Source of the DNA: Phocaeicola vulgatus ATCC 8482
GTDB lineage: Bacteria; Bacteroidota; Bacteroidia; Bacteroidales; Bacteroidaceae
NCBI RefSeq assembly: GCF_000012825.1
Contig: NC_009614.1
Span: forward strand, 372,001 to 436,000
DNA length: 64,000 nucleotides
Direction of reading: 5' to 3'
Below the pieces are notes generated by a model, which ran no database searches, was not told the DNA's origin, and worked only from the letters and a program-made list of their open reading frames with translations. Position numbers and translations under genes: made by a program. Below are positions 1-8,310 of this stretch, piece by piece (position 1 is the stretch's first letter; every line of letters starts with the position of its first letter).

Positions 1-858
1 GTACCTGCAGGTGATATCGGTGTAGGTGGTCGTGAAGTAGGTTTCATGTTCGGCATGTACAAGAAACTCTCTCATGAATTCTCCGGTGTACTGACCGGTA
101 AGGGCCGCGAATTCGGTGGTTCTCTGATTCGCCCTGAAGCAACCGGATATGGTAACATCTATTTCTTGATGGAAATGCTGAAAACCAAAGGCACAGACCT
201 GAAGGGAAAAACTTGTTTGGTTTCAGGTTCAGGTAACGTAGCTCAATACACGGTAGAAAAAGTAATCGAGCTGGGTGGTAAAGTAGTTACCATGTCCGAT
301 TCAGATGGTTACATCTATGATCCGGATGGAATAGACCGCGAAAAATTGGATTTCATCATGGAACTGAAAAATTTATACCGTGGACGTATCCGTGAATATG
401 CAGAAAAATATGGCTGCAAATATGTAGCAGGCGCTCGTCCTTGGGGTGAGAAAGGTGATATCGCATTACCCTCTGCCACTCAGAACGAATTGAACGGTGA
501 TGAAGCCAAACAATTGGTTGCCAATGGTGTCATAGCTGTCAGCGAAGGTGCAAACATGCCTTCTACCCCTGAAGCTATCCGCGTATTCCAAGAAGCCAAA
601 ATCCTGTATGCCCCGGGCAAAGCAGCCAATGCAGGCGGCGTATCTGTATCTGGATTGGAAATGACTCAAAATTCTATCAAACTGGGCTGGAGTCAAGAAG
701 AAGTAGACGAAAAATTGAAAAGTATCATGAAAAATATTCATGAGGCTTGTGTACAATACGGTACTGAAGCCGATGGTTATGTAAACTATGTGAAAGGTGC
801 TAATGTAGCAGGATTCATGAAGGTAGCCAAAGCTATGATGGCTCAAGGTATTGTTTAA
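1..858 (+). CDS. gdh: glutamate dehydrogenase, 3' part (5' end outside window)
   Basis: This is the C-terminal part of a hexameric family I glutamate dehydrogenase, which interconverts glutamate and 2-oxoglutarate plus ammonia using NAD(P)H. The open frame runs from base 1 without a start. Its first residues (VPAGDIGVGG) align with residue 160 of the complete paralogue at 8311-9648, so about 159 residues lie upstream of the window. The Rossmann dinucleotide-binding region (VSGSGNVAQYTVEK) and the conserved C-terminal end (GFMKVAKAMMAQGIV) are visible. At the coenzyme loop it reads SGSGN where the paralogue has SGFGN, so the two enzymes may differ in cofactor use; that is inference. A terminator hairpin follows at about 898-930. 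Family assignment is secure; NADH or NADPH preference cannot be decided here. Confidence 0.95.
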   Translation, partial: VPAGDIGVGGREVGFMFGMYKKLSHEFSGVLTGKGREFGGSLIRPEATGYGNIYFLMEMLKTKGTDLKGKTCLVSGSGNVAQYTVEKVIELGGKVVTMSDSDGYIYDPDGIDREKLDFIMELKNLYRGRIREYAEKYGCKYVAGARPWGEKGDIALPSATQNELNGDEAKQLVANGVIAVSEGANMPSTPEAIRVFQEAKILYAPGKAANAGGVSVSGLEMTQNSIKLGWSQEEVDEKLKSIMKNIHEACVQYGTEADGYVNYVKGANVAGFMKVAKAMMAQGIV

Positions 859-897
859 TAAAAACCATTCCTTTATTATTAAGTATATTTGCAGTTC

Positions 898-930
898 AAG
901 GTGCGGGAAAGACAATTTTCCGCACCTTTC
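898..930 (+). terminator. rho-independent terminator after glutamate dehydrogenase fragment
   Basis: Stem AAGGTGCGG...CCGCACCTT with an AT-rich loop and a T-rich 3' flank, about 40 bp past the stop codon. Confidence 0.7.
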
Positions 931-964
931 TATTTTGAATGCAAACACTTTCACGGAAAATCAG

Positions 965-972
965 TACCTTTG
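965..972 (+). promoter_or_regulatory. Bacteroidales -7 box TACCTTTG
   Basis: Matches the Bacteroidales sigma-ABfr -7 consensus TAnnTTTG. It lies 42 bp before the lipoprotein start at 1014. Confidence 0.55.
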
Positions 973-1013
973 CAATCTGTTATGTATAAGAACAACTATT
1001 AAATTACAAATTC

Positions 1014-2162
1014 ATGAAGCTGAAAAACTTATTCACCTGCACAGTAACAGGATTGCTCCTTTGCACCTCCTGTATCAAGGACGAAGCCCCCAATGCGGAA
1101 GCGGACATCTTGAACTGCATCCTCCCTGCCGAGATGCTGACAGGTACAGACATTGACTATAACCGTCCTTACGACAAAAGCCTGAACGCTTACCCTATTT
1201 ACATAGAAGTAAACAACGGTACCGACCTGACCCGACTAGCTCCCACTTTCGAGCTGACTGAAGGAGCATCTATCGAACCGGCCAACGGAAGTACACAGAA
1301 TTTCACCAACCCAGTGCGCTATACCGTAACATCCGAGGACAAGAATTGGCACCGCACCTACGCCATCAATATCCATTATCCAGAAACCAAAAGCATCCCG
1401 ACGGTTTTTAACTTTGAAAACGTAAAAACCGTACCTTACAATAAAAATGAATATTATGTGCTATACGAAGCAGCCTCTGGCTACTCCACACTAACATGGT
1501 CCAGTGGTAATCAGGGATTTGCCTTAACCGGAAGCGGTTACACTCCGAACGACTTCCCTACCAGCATCAGTCCAAACGGCCGCACAGGCAACTGCTTGCA
1601 ACTGATTACTCGCAAAACAGGAAGTTTAGGCACTTTGGTAGGTATGCCCATTGCAGCAGGTAACCTGTTCATTGGCAGTTTCGACATAGGCTCCGCCATG
1701 AGCGATGCGTTGTCGGCAACCAAATTCGGAACAACCTTCTATTATGAACCCATTAAATTGGTCGGCTACTACAAATACAAAGCAGGACCAGAATTCTATG
1801 AGAACGGAGAATCTACCAACCGAAAAGACGTTTTCAATATCTATGCCTTGTTTTACGAAAAGACCAAAGACGTGCAGATGCTGGATGGCCATATCGCAAA
1901 GAACAATTATGAACATGAAAACATGGTAGCCGCTGCTGTCATAACCGACACGCATGAAACAAGCGAATGGACCCGCTTTGAACTGGACTTCAACTATGAG
2001 CATTATGGAAAAACAATAGATCCCCAAAAATTGGCAAACGGAGGATACAACGTCAGCATTGTCCTATCGGCAAGCAAGGACGGTGATGTATTTCAAGGCG
2101 CACCGGGTAGCACCCTGCTTATTGACGACCTGGAACTGGTATGCAAACAACCACTTAGATAA
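1014..2162 (+). CDS. PCMD domain-containing lipoprotein
   Basis: A 382-residue exported lipoprotein. The signal peptide ends in a lipobox (LLCTSC, Cys20), followed by an acidic/Lys spacer typical of surface-displayed Bacteroidetes lipoproteins. Residues about 25-125 look like an Ig-like beta domain. The rest (from FNFENVKTV to DDLELVCKQ) resembles the PCMD putative carbohydrate metabolism domain, a family commonly found beside glycan-use genes and of unproven activity. It starts under its own TACCTTTG box and is followed after 8 bp by a beta-barrel gene, so the pair probably forms one transcript and one envelope unit. The domain name is from pattern recognition and should be checked by profile search. 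Confidence 0.75.
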   Translation: MKLKNLFTCTVTGLLLCTSCIKDEAPNAEADILNCILPAEMLTGTDIDYNRPYDKSLNAYPIYIEVNNGTDLTRLAPTFELTEGASIEPANGSTQNFTNPVRYTVTSEDKNWHRTYAINIHYPETKSIPTVFNFENVKTVPYNKNEYYVLYEAASGYSTLTWSSGNQGFALTGSGYTPNDFPTSISPNGRTGNCLQLITRKTGSLGTLVGMPIAAGNLFIGSFDIGSAMSDALSATKFGTTFYYEPIKLVGYYKYKAGPEFYENGESTNRKDVFNIYALFYEKTKDVQMLDGHIAKNNYEHENMVAAAVITDTHETSEWTRFELDFNYEHYGKTIDPQKLANGGYNVSIVLSASKDGDVFQGAPGSTLLIDDLELVCKQPLR

Positions 2163-2170
2163 AAACAGAT

Positions 2171-2947
2171 ATGAAAAAATATATATTAACCTTGATACTG
2201 GCTTTGGCAAGCCTCGGACTGTATGCACAGACAAACAGAAACAAAACAATCATCAATGCAGCATTGCATGGTTGGGAGTACGAAATCAAAGCGGGAGTCA
2301 ACCTAGGAGGTACCGCCCCACTGCCTTTCCCCGAAGAAATACGCAGCATAGACGGATATAACCCAACCCTATCTATCACTATCGAGGGAAACATGACCAA
2401 GTGGCTGGATACGAAAAAAAAATGGGGAATCATCACTGGACTGCGTTTGGAGAATAAAGGCATGCGCACCAAAGCAACGGTAAAGAATTACAATATGGAA
2501 ATCATAGGCTATGACGGAAACCGACTAAAAGGAAACTGGACCGGAGGAGTACGCACCAAAGTACAGAACTCTTACATCACCATCCCCGTACTAGCAGCCT
2601 ACAAACTGAGTCCACGCACCACGCTGAAACTCGGCCCGTACTTTTCTTATCTGATGGATGGAGATTTCAGTGGCCATGTATATGAAGGCTATTTGCGTGA
2701 AACCAACCCCACCGGAGACAAAATAAATTTCACCAACGGAGCCATTGCTACTTACGACTTCTCCGGTGATCTACGCAAGTTCCAATGGGGAGTTCAAGCA
2801 GGTGTGGATTGGAAAGCGTTCAAGCATCTGAAAGTACATGCCGACTTGAATTGGGGCCTGAATGATATATTCAACAAAGATTTCAAAACCGTTACTTTTG
2901 ATATGTATGCCATCTACCTGAATGTAGGATTCGGGTATGCGTTCTAA
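2171..2947 (+). CDS. outer membrane beta-barrel protein (PorT-like)
   Basis: A 258-residue protein with a clear signal peptide (cleavage after LASLGLYAQ) followed by alternating short beta strands and loops. It ends in a C-terminal aromatic strand (YLNVGFGYAF), as in PorT/OmpW-size beta-barrels of Bacteroidetes. It lies 8 bp after the PCMD lipoprotein gene and is very likely cotranscribed. It has no TonB plug, so it is a small barrel rather than a receptor. Its substrate is unknown. Confidence 0.75.
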   Translation: MKKYILTLILALASLGLYAQTNRNKTIINAALHGWEYEIKAGVNLGGTAPLPFPEEIRSIDGYNPTLSITIEGNMTKWLDTKKKWGIITGLRLENKGMRTKATVKNYNMEIIGYDGNRLKGNWTGGVRTKVQNSYITIPVLAAYKLSPRTTLKLGPYFSYLMDGDFSGHVYEGYLRETNPTGDKINFTNGAIATYDFSGDLRKFQWGVQAGVDWKAFKHLKVHADLNWGLNDIFNKDFKTVTFDMYAIYLNVGFGYAF

Positions 2948-2981
2948 TCCAAAAGTTTTCCACCACTGACTATTTGTTGTT

Positions 2982-3051
2982 CTACTCCCCCTTATCCTAC
3001 TTCAATTTTCCGATAAACAATACATTTCTGAAGTAGGATAAGGGGGAGTAG
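2982..3051. repeat. perfect 22-bp inverted repeat, 26-nt loop
   Basis: Arms 2982-3003 and 3030-3051 are perfect reverse complements (CTACTCCCCCTTATCCTACT... and its complement) around an AT-rich 26-nt loop. It follows the beta-barrel stop by 34 bp, so it may terminate that operon. There is no T-run after the right arm, and the long C/G-run arms are unusual for a simple terminator. Confidence 0.8.
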
Positions 3052-3738
3052 TGGTTTATCTACAAAATCATGAGGAAAGACTTTTACTCTTAAAGGATCA
3101 TTTTGTTCTCCGGCAACTTTTAGAAGTGTTCTTGACATATTAGTTTTTTCTCTAGAAAGTTGGGGACGTTTATACCCTCATGCTCTCACTACATGTATAA
3201 TATGTTAATTATAAATGACTTATACATAAATGCTAATAATATATGCTCTCACTTATACTCTCATGCCCTCATTACGTTCCGAAACAGATACTCTCGTAAT
3301 CTACTTGTTTTCAGCTATATATTCTTTTTCATAAGTTGTTTCGGCTTAATACAAAGTAGATATTTTCAGGATTTTTCCTCGCAATAATACGCATAAAGGC
3401 TTTGTACTTCCACAGAATGACAGCTTACAAAGTCCCAGTAATAGTAAAAAAGATCAAGACGTTTTTAAAAAAGCTCTTTGTCTTTTTTTAAAAGCTCTTG
3501 ATCTTTTTAAAAAACGTCCTTATCTTTGATGTAAAATTTTATTTGAAACATATAAGATTTCACATACGTCTATATAATTCTATGCAGATATACGTACAAA
3601 GATCCATTTTCTGATATGAGAAAAACAATGTTCCATTACACTTCTCATATTTTTACAGGTGATCCTAGTTGTAGTGGAAAATTAAAAAACTTTGCTCAAG
3701 TAATCGAAGGTGAAATACAAAAATAAAAGTAACTATGA
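3052..3738. other. intergenic region without a credible gene
   Basis: About 690 bp with no supportable coding sequence; the only plus-strand frame of any length (near 3160-3387) looks spurious. It holds degenerate direct repeats around CTCATGCTCTCAC (3177-3192, 3243-3275) and a nested set of direct and inverted repeats at 3447-3518. Confidence 0.6.
3447..3518. repeat. nested inverted and direct repeats
   Basis: AAAAAGATCAAG (3447-3458) pairs with CTTGATCTTTTT (3497-3508). AAAAGCTCTT occurs twice (3469-3478, 3490-3499). The segment could fold into alternative hairpins. Confidence 0.7.
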
Positions 3739-3774
3739 AATAAGGCGAAGAGAGTTACCTCTCTTCGCCTTATT
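3739..3774 (-). terminator. terminator of the 3804-5009 lipoprotein gene
   Basis: A perfect 16-bp stem (AATAAGGCGAAGAGAG and complement) with a 4-nt loop, 30 bp after the minus-strand stop and followed on that strand by T-rich sequence. Confidence 0.8.
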
Positions 3775-3803
3775 ACTATACAAATAATTTCAGCTTTTCT
3801 TCT

Positions 3804-5009
3804 TTACTTAACAAAGTTCAAACCAATCTCCACTTTAGTAGTAGATTCTATAATCTCAGGAAAAGCTTTCAACATTGGCTCAGCTAAACCAGCCATTTCA
3901 CCGAAATCAGGGTCTTTTTTCATCAATTCCACCAGCATAGCAACCACTTCTTCGTCTGATAGCAAAGGAACAACCAGTGTTTTCAATAAAGGCAACAGTA
4001 ATTCTGTATTCAGATATACGCTTAAAGCATCCTCTGTTTGTTCAAAAGCTACAGGCACACCATTCACTAACATAGGATACAATATTTGAATGGCCTGCTG
4101 GATAACTGTCTGAACATCAATAGCTCTCCCTGCATTATTGACAGCAGCGATGATAGCAGCAGGATTCAGAAACACCTTTATCTGATTGTCATTCTCTACT
4201 ACGTATTGAGCCAAGTTTACAGGAGACTTCGTCCATTCTGTACCACCATTAGCAGCATCTTTATAAGTAGCCACGATGTTACCGTCTTCCATGAAAGTGA
4301 CATCCTTCAAAACTGTTCCCAACATATCAGTAGCGGAAACTTTATTTTCTGCTCCAACAGCAATCAACGGCATGCGTAATGCGATTTTCAAAACCGACTC
4401 AACCGGCATTTCAAAAGAACCGAAAAGAGGAATTCCTTTTTCTGACTCCCATACCAGACGAACAGGATCCTGCTCTTCTACTTCCTGGTTATACGGTTTC
4501 AACTTCCAAGTCATTCCAGCCAGTTTCGCATTCTTCAATTTCACTTCACTCAAAGCCAACTCCATAGCTCCGGCTGAAACCTCACCTTTATAAGAGAAAG
4601 TACAATAATCTGTTTCTGATGTACCGGCAAAAGAACATTGATCACCATTGATAGTCAAATCAACCGGCAAGGTAACCACCGGACTTCCTGGTAACACACC
4701 GGGAGCAGTAGGCATCGATACATCTTCACGAGCTGCAGCACTCTTTGCTTTCCCCAAGATGCCATTTAAGTCAAATTCCCCTTCCAAACGTAGAGTTGCC
4801 TTCTGAGCATTGGTTGCATCGGGAGTAAAAGTAACTTTCTTACCCGGCATCGGCGCACCATTGTATGTAAGTTGCAAACCATTTTCACCAGTAAAGGTTG
4901 TCTGAGGCACAGGATTTACCATTTTTTCATCATCATCATCACTACACGATGTGAACAATGTCACAGAACAAATCACTGCGAACAAATAATAAAAAAGATT
5001 CTTTTTCAT
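3804..5009 (-). CDS. DUF4925-like lipoprotein
   Basis: A 401-residue lipoprotein of unknown function. The signal peptide ends in LFTSC (Cys22), followed by SDDDDEK, a lipoprotein export-type acidic stretch. The body has repeated beta-strand patterns (LQLTYNGAPMPGKKVTF, LRLEGEFDLNG) in the first half and more helical sequence in the second. It resembles Bacteroidales DUF4925 lipoproteins, but I hold that name loosely. It is monocistronic, with a TATATTTG box at 5046-5053 and a strong hairpin terminator. Confidence 0.7.
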   Translation of the reverse strand: MKKNLFYYLFAVICSVTLFTSCSDDDDEKMVNPVPQTTFTGENGLQLTYNGAPMPGKKVTFTPDATNAQKATLRLEGEFDLNGILGKAKSAAAREDVSMPTAPGVLPGSPVVTLPVDLTINGDQCSFAGTSETDYCTFSYKGEVSAGAMELALSEVKLKNAKLAGMTWKLKPYNQEVEEQDPVRLVWESEKGIPLFGSFEMPVESVLKIALRMPLIAVGAENKVSATDMLGTVLKDVTFMEDGNIVATYKDAANGGTEWTKSPVNLAQYVVENDNQIKVFLNPAAIIAAVNNAGRAIDVQTVIQQAIQILYPMLVNGVPVAFEQTEDALSVYLNTELLLPLLKTLVVPLLSDEEVVAMLVELMKKDPDFGEMAGLAEPMLKAFPEIIESTTKVEIGLNFVK

Positions 5010-5045
5010 TGTTTAGTTAATTTAATTTATACTCGAAAAATCGTG

Positions 5046-5053
5046 CAAATATA
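5046..5053 (-). promoter_or_regulatory. -7 box TATATTTG for the 5009 gene
   Basis: TAnnTTTG match on the minus strand, 37 bp before the start codon. Confidence 0.5.
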
Positions 5054-5118
5054 ATAAAAAGTTAAGCGTATAACTATTTTTATCGAAATTTAGGACACAT
5101 TTCACGTAATTTAGAACA

Positions 5119-8076
5119 TTATTCCGGCAACATCACTACCCCCAGCTTCTTCTTTCCATCCATCTTCACTATCAATGGTTTATCAAACCGCACATGACGA
5201 ATGAACCTAGTTTCTTCAATAGCCGGCCGGGTATCCAGTACCTCTTGGTTATAGATACCATCCTTCATATAGGCATTAATTGTGAAATAACCGACTCCGA
5301 AAGAAGTCAGATTCTGAAAGAAGTGAGTTCCCTGACTAGGGTCCACACGATAATTAGTCAGCCCCGCCTCCACAATGACACGTGCAGCCGAAATATGGGG
5401 CCACTTCACAGGAATGCCCAGCCACGAATCGCTGCTTCCCCAGCGTCCCGGACCTACCAATATATAATGTTTCCCTTCATCCAAGAATTTACGGTTCATC
5501 TTTTCTATTTCATAAGCAATGGTCGGATTATTGGAAGCAGTATAACCATCTGTCTTCACATAAATCACATCCTGAATGTCCTCCATAATGCCATGCCCCA
5601 GTGAATTATTACTCTTTAAAAGAACATCCTCATCCTTAATAAGGTTCAAATCCTCCTCAAGATTGGCTTTCACATCGACCATCGGACGAATCTGCAATAA
5701 ATAGAAAGTACCATTCTTCTTTTGCTGGTTCAATGTCACAGCAAACTCTATCTCAACAGGACGCCTCATCTCACTTTGCCCGTATTCCTGTACCAACTGC
5801 AAAATACGGGGCAAAGGAAATACATCGTGTTGCAACACATTGGCAAATGTTATCACCTTCCGGCCTCCCGGATAAATTCCGTCACGGATAATCATATCAT
5901 ACGGATCATACGTGGAAGCAATGAAAGTTAAGGCTCCATCATTATCAGCTTCTTTCACCGGAAGCTTCAACAAATTAAAGCCGTCATCCAAAGAAAAGTT
6001 ATGCCCCGTATTCTTCAAATCAAGCGCATAAAACTGAGTCTGCGTTTCACGAAGAGCTATTTCCATCTCACTGGTCTGCAACACTTGGTTAGGATGATAA
6101 GGACACACCCTCAGAGTCAGACCTCCGTCTACAATATATTTACCCAACCCCAAAGCAAGACTTACAGTTCCCTCTTCGGCTTTTTCATCTCCTATGGGGT
6201 AATAGTTGAGCGAACGTGCCACCCCCGAAATAGAAGGATAGAAACGGTCACCATACTGTGTGCCGACCACCTGTTGTAAAATAACAGCCATCTTCTCCTG
6301 GTCTATCACATTGCTGGTTGCCTGCATATACGCCTTGCTGTCTCTGAAGAAAACAGAAGCATACACCCCTTTTATGGCATCGCTCAACATACGGAGCATC
6401 TCATATTTATCATCTAAATAAGGAATCATATAAGTAGAATATATCCCAGCAAAAGGCTGATAATGAGAATCTTCCAGCAAACTGGAAGAACGGATGGCTA
6501 TAGGCGATTTCACCACATCAAAGAAAGCAAAGAAATCTTCCACCAGACGGTCGGGCAACTTGGCACGAAGAAAAGCTTTCAATATCGTGTCATCATCCGC
6601 ATCACTCAATGCTACTTGATATAGGCTATTGGTATCCATGAATTCATCAAAGATATCCGTACAAAGCACCACCGTTTTAGGAATGACCACCGTCGCATTT
6701 TCAAACTCATCAAATTCCACGTGGCGCTTTACCATATTGTCTATAAAAGCCAGACCACGTCCTTTTCCCCCCAATGACCCCTCACCGATACGGGCAAAAT
6801 TAGAATAACGGTCAAAACGATCACGTTGGAACACAGCCACCACACCTTGATTCTTCATCTTACGGTACTTCACAATAGCCTCAAAGATTATACGGCGATG
6901 AGCATCAATATCCTGCAAAGACTCCCAAGTTATCTGCTTTAAGAACTCGGCAGGTGGAAACATGGCACGAGAATACAGCCAGCGGGATACGTGATTACGA
7001 CTGATATGGTAAAGGAGAGATTCTTTAGGAATAGCAAAAATAACATTCTGTAATTCCTTCAAATTATGAACACGGGCCACTTCTTCCAATGTATCGGGAT
7101 TACGGAAAATGAAATCCCCGAAACCAAAATCATCAGACACAATTTCACGCAAGTCTATATTCATCTTCTTGGAATTCTTATCCACAAAGCTAGCACCATA
7201 CCGGGAAGCATACACCTTGTTGTCTACCTCGGCCGACTGTAAAATAAGAGGAACAAACGGATCCCTGGAACGTACCTCCGCCAGCAACTTAATACCTGCC
7301 ATTGGATCCACCACACCACCACGCGGGTAACGTGCATCCGTAATCACACCTAATACATTATTCTGATATTTATTATATAAATCCATCGCCTCCTCGTAAG
7401 TACGTGCCAATACAATTTTGGGACGTCCCCTCATACGCAATGTACGCTGGTGAGCATTCAAAGCCTCTGTGGCAAATTCCTGACTTTGCTTCAACACAAA
7501 TTTATATAAGTTAGGCAACACGGAAGAATAGAACCGGATGGAATCTTCCACCAATAAAATCATCTGCACTCCCACCTCTTTAATATCATGTTCCAAATTC
7601 ATCTTATCTTCTATCAGCTTGATGATAGACACTAACAGGTCCGTATTCCCCAACCAGCAGAACACATATTCAAAGATGCTCAGATCCTCATGCTCCATAC
7701 GTGCCGTAATACCATGCGAGAACGGGGTCAGTACCACCAGCGGAATATGAGGGTATTGTTCTTTTATGCTGCGTGCAATCTCAAATGTATCACTGTTATC
7801 AGATCCGGGCATACAAATCACCAGATCAAATGTAGTGTTCTCCAATTGCTTCCAGGCAGCTTCCTCAGTAGAAACTTGTGTAAAACGTGGCGGATAGCGA
7901 AGACTGAGGTTCATATATTCATTAAATATCTTCTCATCTATACGCCCGTCATCCTCCAACATAAAAGCATCATACGGATTTGCTACCAAAAGAACATTAA
8001 AAATCCGTTTGGTCATGAGGTTTACAAACGAAGTATCCTTGAAATACAACTGATTTAATTTTAACTTGCTGAGCAT
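5119..8076 (-). CDS. PEP/pyruvate-binding domain protein with N-terminal receiver-like regions
   Basis: A 985-residue protein. The N-terminal ~330 residues look like one or two degenerate response-receiver folds (FNVLLVANPYDAFMLEDDG; MILLVEDSIRFYS). From about residue 440 there is an ATP-grasp nucleotide/pyruvate-binding domain like that of PEP synthase and pyruvate phosphate dikinase (GEGSLGGKGRGLAFID; PIAIRSSSLLED; YLLQIRPM). The swivelling phospho-histidine domain and the PEP-binding barrel of true dikinases are not visible, so it should not be called PEP synthase. A second ATG at codon 21 (before TKRIFNVLL) is an alternative start. It lies between two glutamate dehydrogenase genes. Function unknown; a regulatory phosphotransfer role is a guess. 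Confidence 0.8.
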   Translation of the reverse strand: MLSKLKLNQLYFKDTSFVNLMTKRIFNVLLVANPYDAFMLEDDGRIDEKIFNEYMNLSLRYPPRFTQVSTEEAAWKQLENTTFDLVICMPGSDNSDTFEIARSIKEQYPHIPLVVLTPFSHGITARMEHEDLSIFEYVFCWLGNTDLLVSIIKLIEDKMNLEHDIKEVGVQMILLVEDSIRFYSSVLPNLYKFVLKQSQEFATEALNAHQRTLRMRGRPKIVLARTYEEAMDLYNKYQNNVLGVITDARYPRGGVVDPMAGIKLLAEVRSRDPFVPLILQSAEVDNKVYASRYGASFVDKNSKKMNIDLREIVSDDFGFGDFIFRNPDTLEEVARVHNLKELQNVIFAIPKESLLYHISRNHVSRWLYSRAMFPPAEFLKQITWESLQDIDAHRRIIFEAIVKYRKMKNQGVVAVFQRDRFDRYSNFARIGEGSLGGKGRGLAFIDNMVKRHVEFDEFENATVVIPKTVVLCTDIFDEFMDTNSLYQVALSDADDDTILKAFLRAKLPDRLVEDFFAFFDVVKSPIAIRSSSLLEDSHYQPFAGIYSTYMIPYLDDKYEMLRMLSDAIKGVYASVFFRDSKAYMQATSNVIDQEKMAVILQQVVGTQYGDRFYPSISGVARSLNYYPIGDEKAEEGTVSLALGLGKYIVDGGLTLRVCPYHPNQVLQTSEMEIALRETQTQFYALDLKNTGHNFSLDDGFNLLKLPVKEADNDGALTFIASTYDPYDMIIRDGIYPGGRKVITFANVLQHDVFPLPRILQLVQEYGQSEMRRPVEIEFAVTLNQQKKNGTFYLLQIRPMVDVKANLEEDLNLIKDEDVLLKSNNSLGHGIMEDIQDVIYVKTDGYTASNNPTIAYEIEKMNRKFLDEGKHYILVGPGRWGSSDSWLGIPVKWPHISAARVIVEAGLTNYRVDPSQGTHFFQNLTSFGVGYFTINAYMKDGIYNQEVLDTRPAIEETRFIRHVRFDKPLIVKMDGKKKLGVVMLPE

Positions 8077-8232
8077 GGTTATTTGATTTACATGGATAAT
8101 GTAATAGCAAAATACGTCAATAATATTGTTTTATGCAACTTATTCGCAATAAAAAAGAACTTTTGGGTAGAGAGGTCTTACCACAACGATTAACTTTTTA
8201 TCACCACCAAACTAAAATTTAGCCAAAAATAT

Positions 8233-8262
8233 TTTGCCAATTCACCAAAAAACATACCTTTG
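8233..8262 (+). promoter_or_regulatory. promoter of glutamate dehydrogenase gene
   Basis: TTTG at 8233-8236 and TACCTTTG at 8255-8262 match the Bacteroidales -33/-7 elements with 18 bp between them, 48 bp before the start at 8311. Confidence 0.65.
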
Positions 8263-8310
8263 CATCAGAAATGATTTTCATTTTGTCAAAACCTTAAATG
8301 CATAATAGTT

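Noticed and set aside
466-954. A 162-residue minus-strand open frame
   Set aside because: It is antisense to the glutamate dehydrogenase gene.
3160-3387. A 75-residue plus-strand frame in the intergenic region
   Set aside because: It has low-complexity sequence, no ribosome-binding site or family pattern, and runs over degenerate repeats.
5119-8076. Annotation as phosphoenolpyruvate synthase
   Set aside because: The phospho-histidine and PEP-binding barrel domains are not visible.
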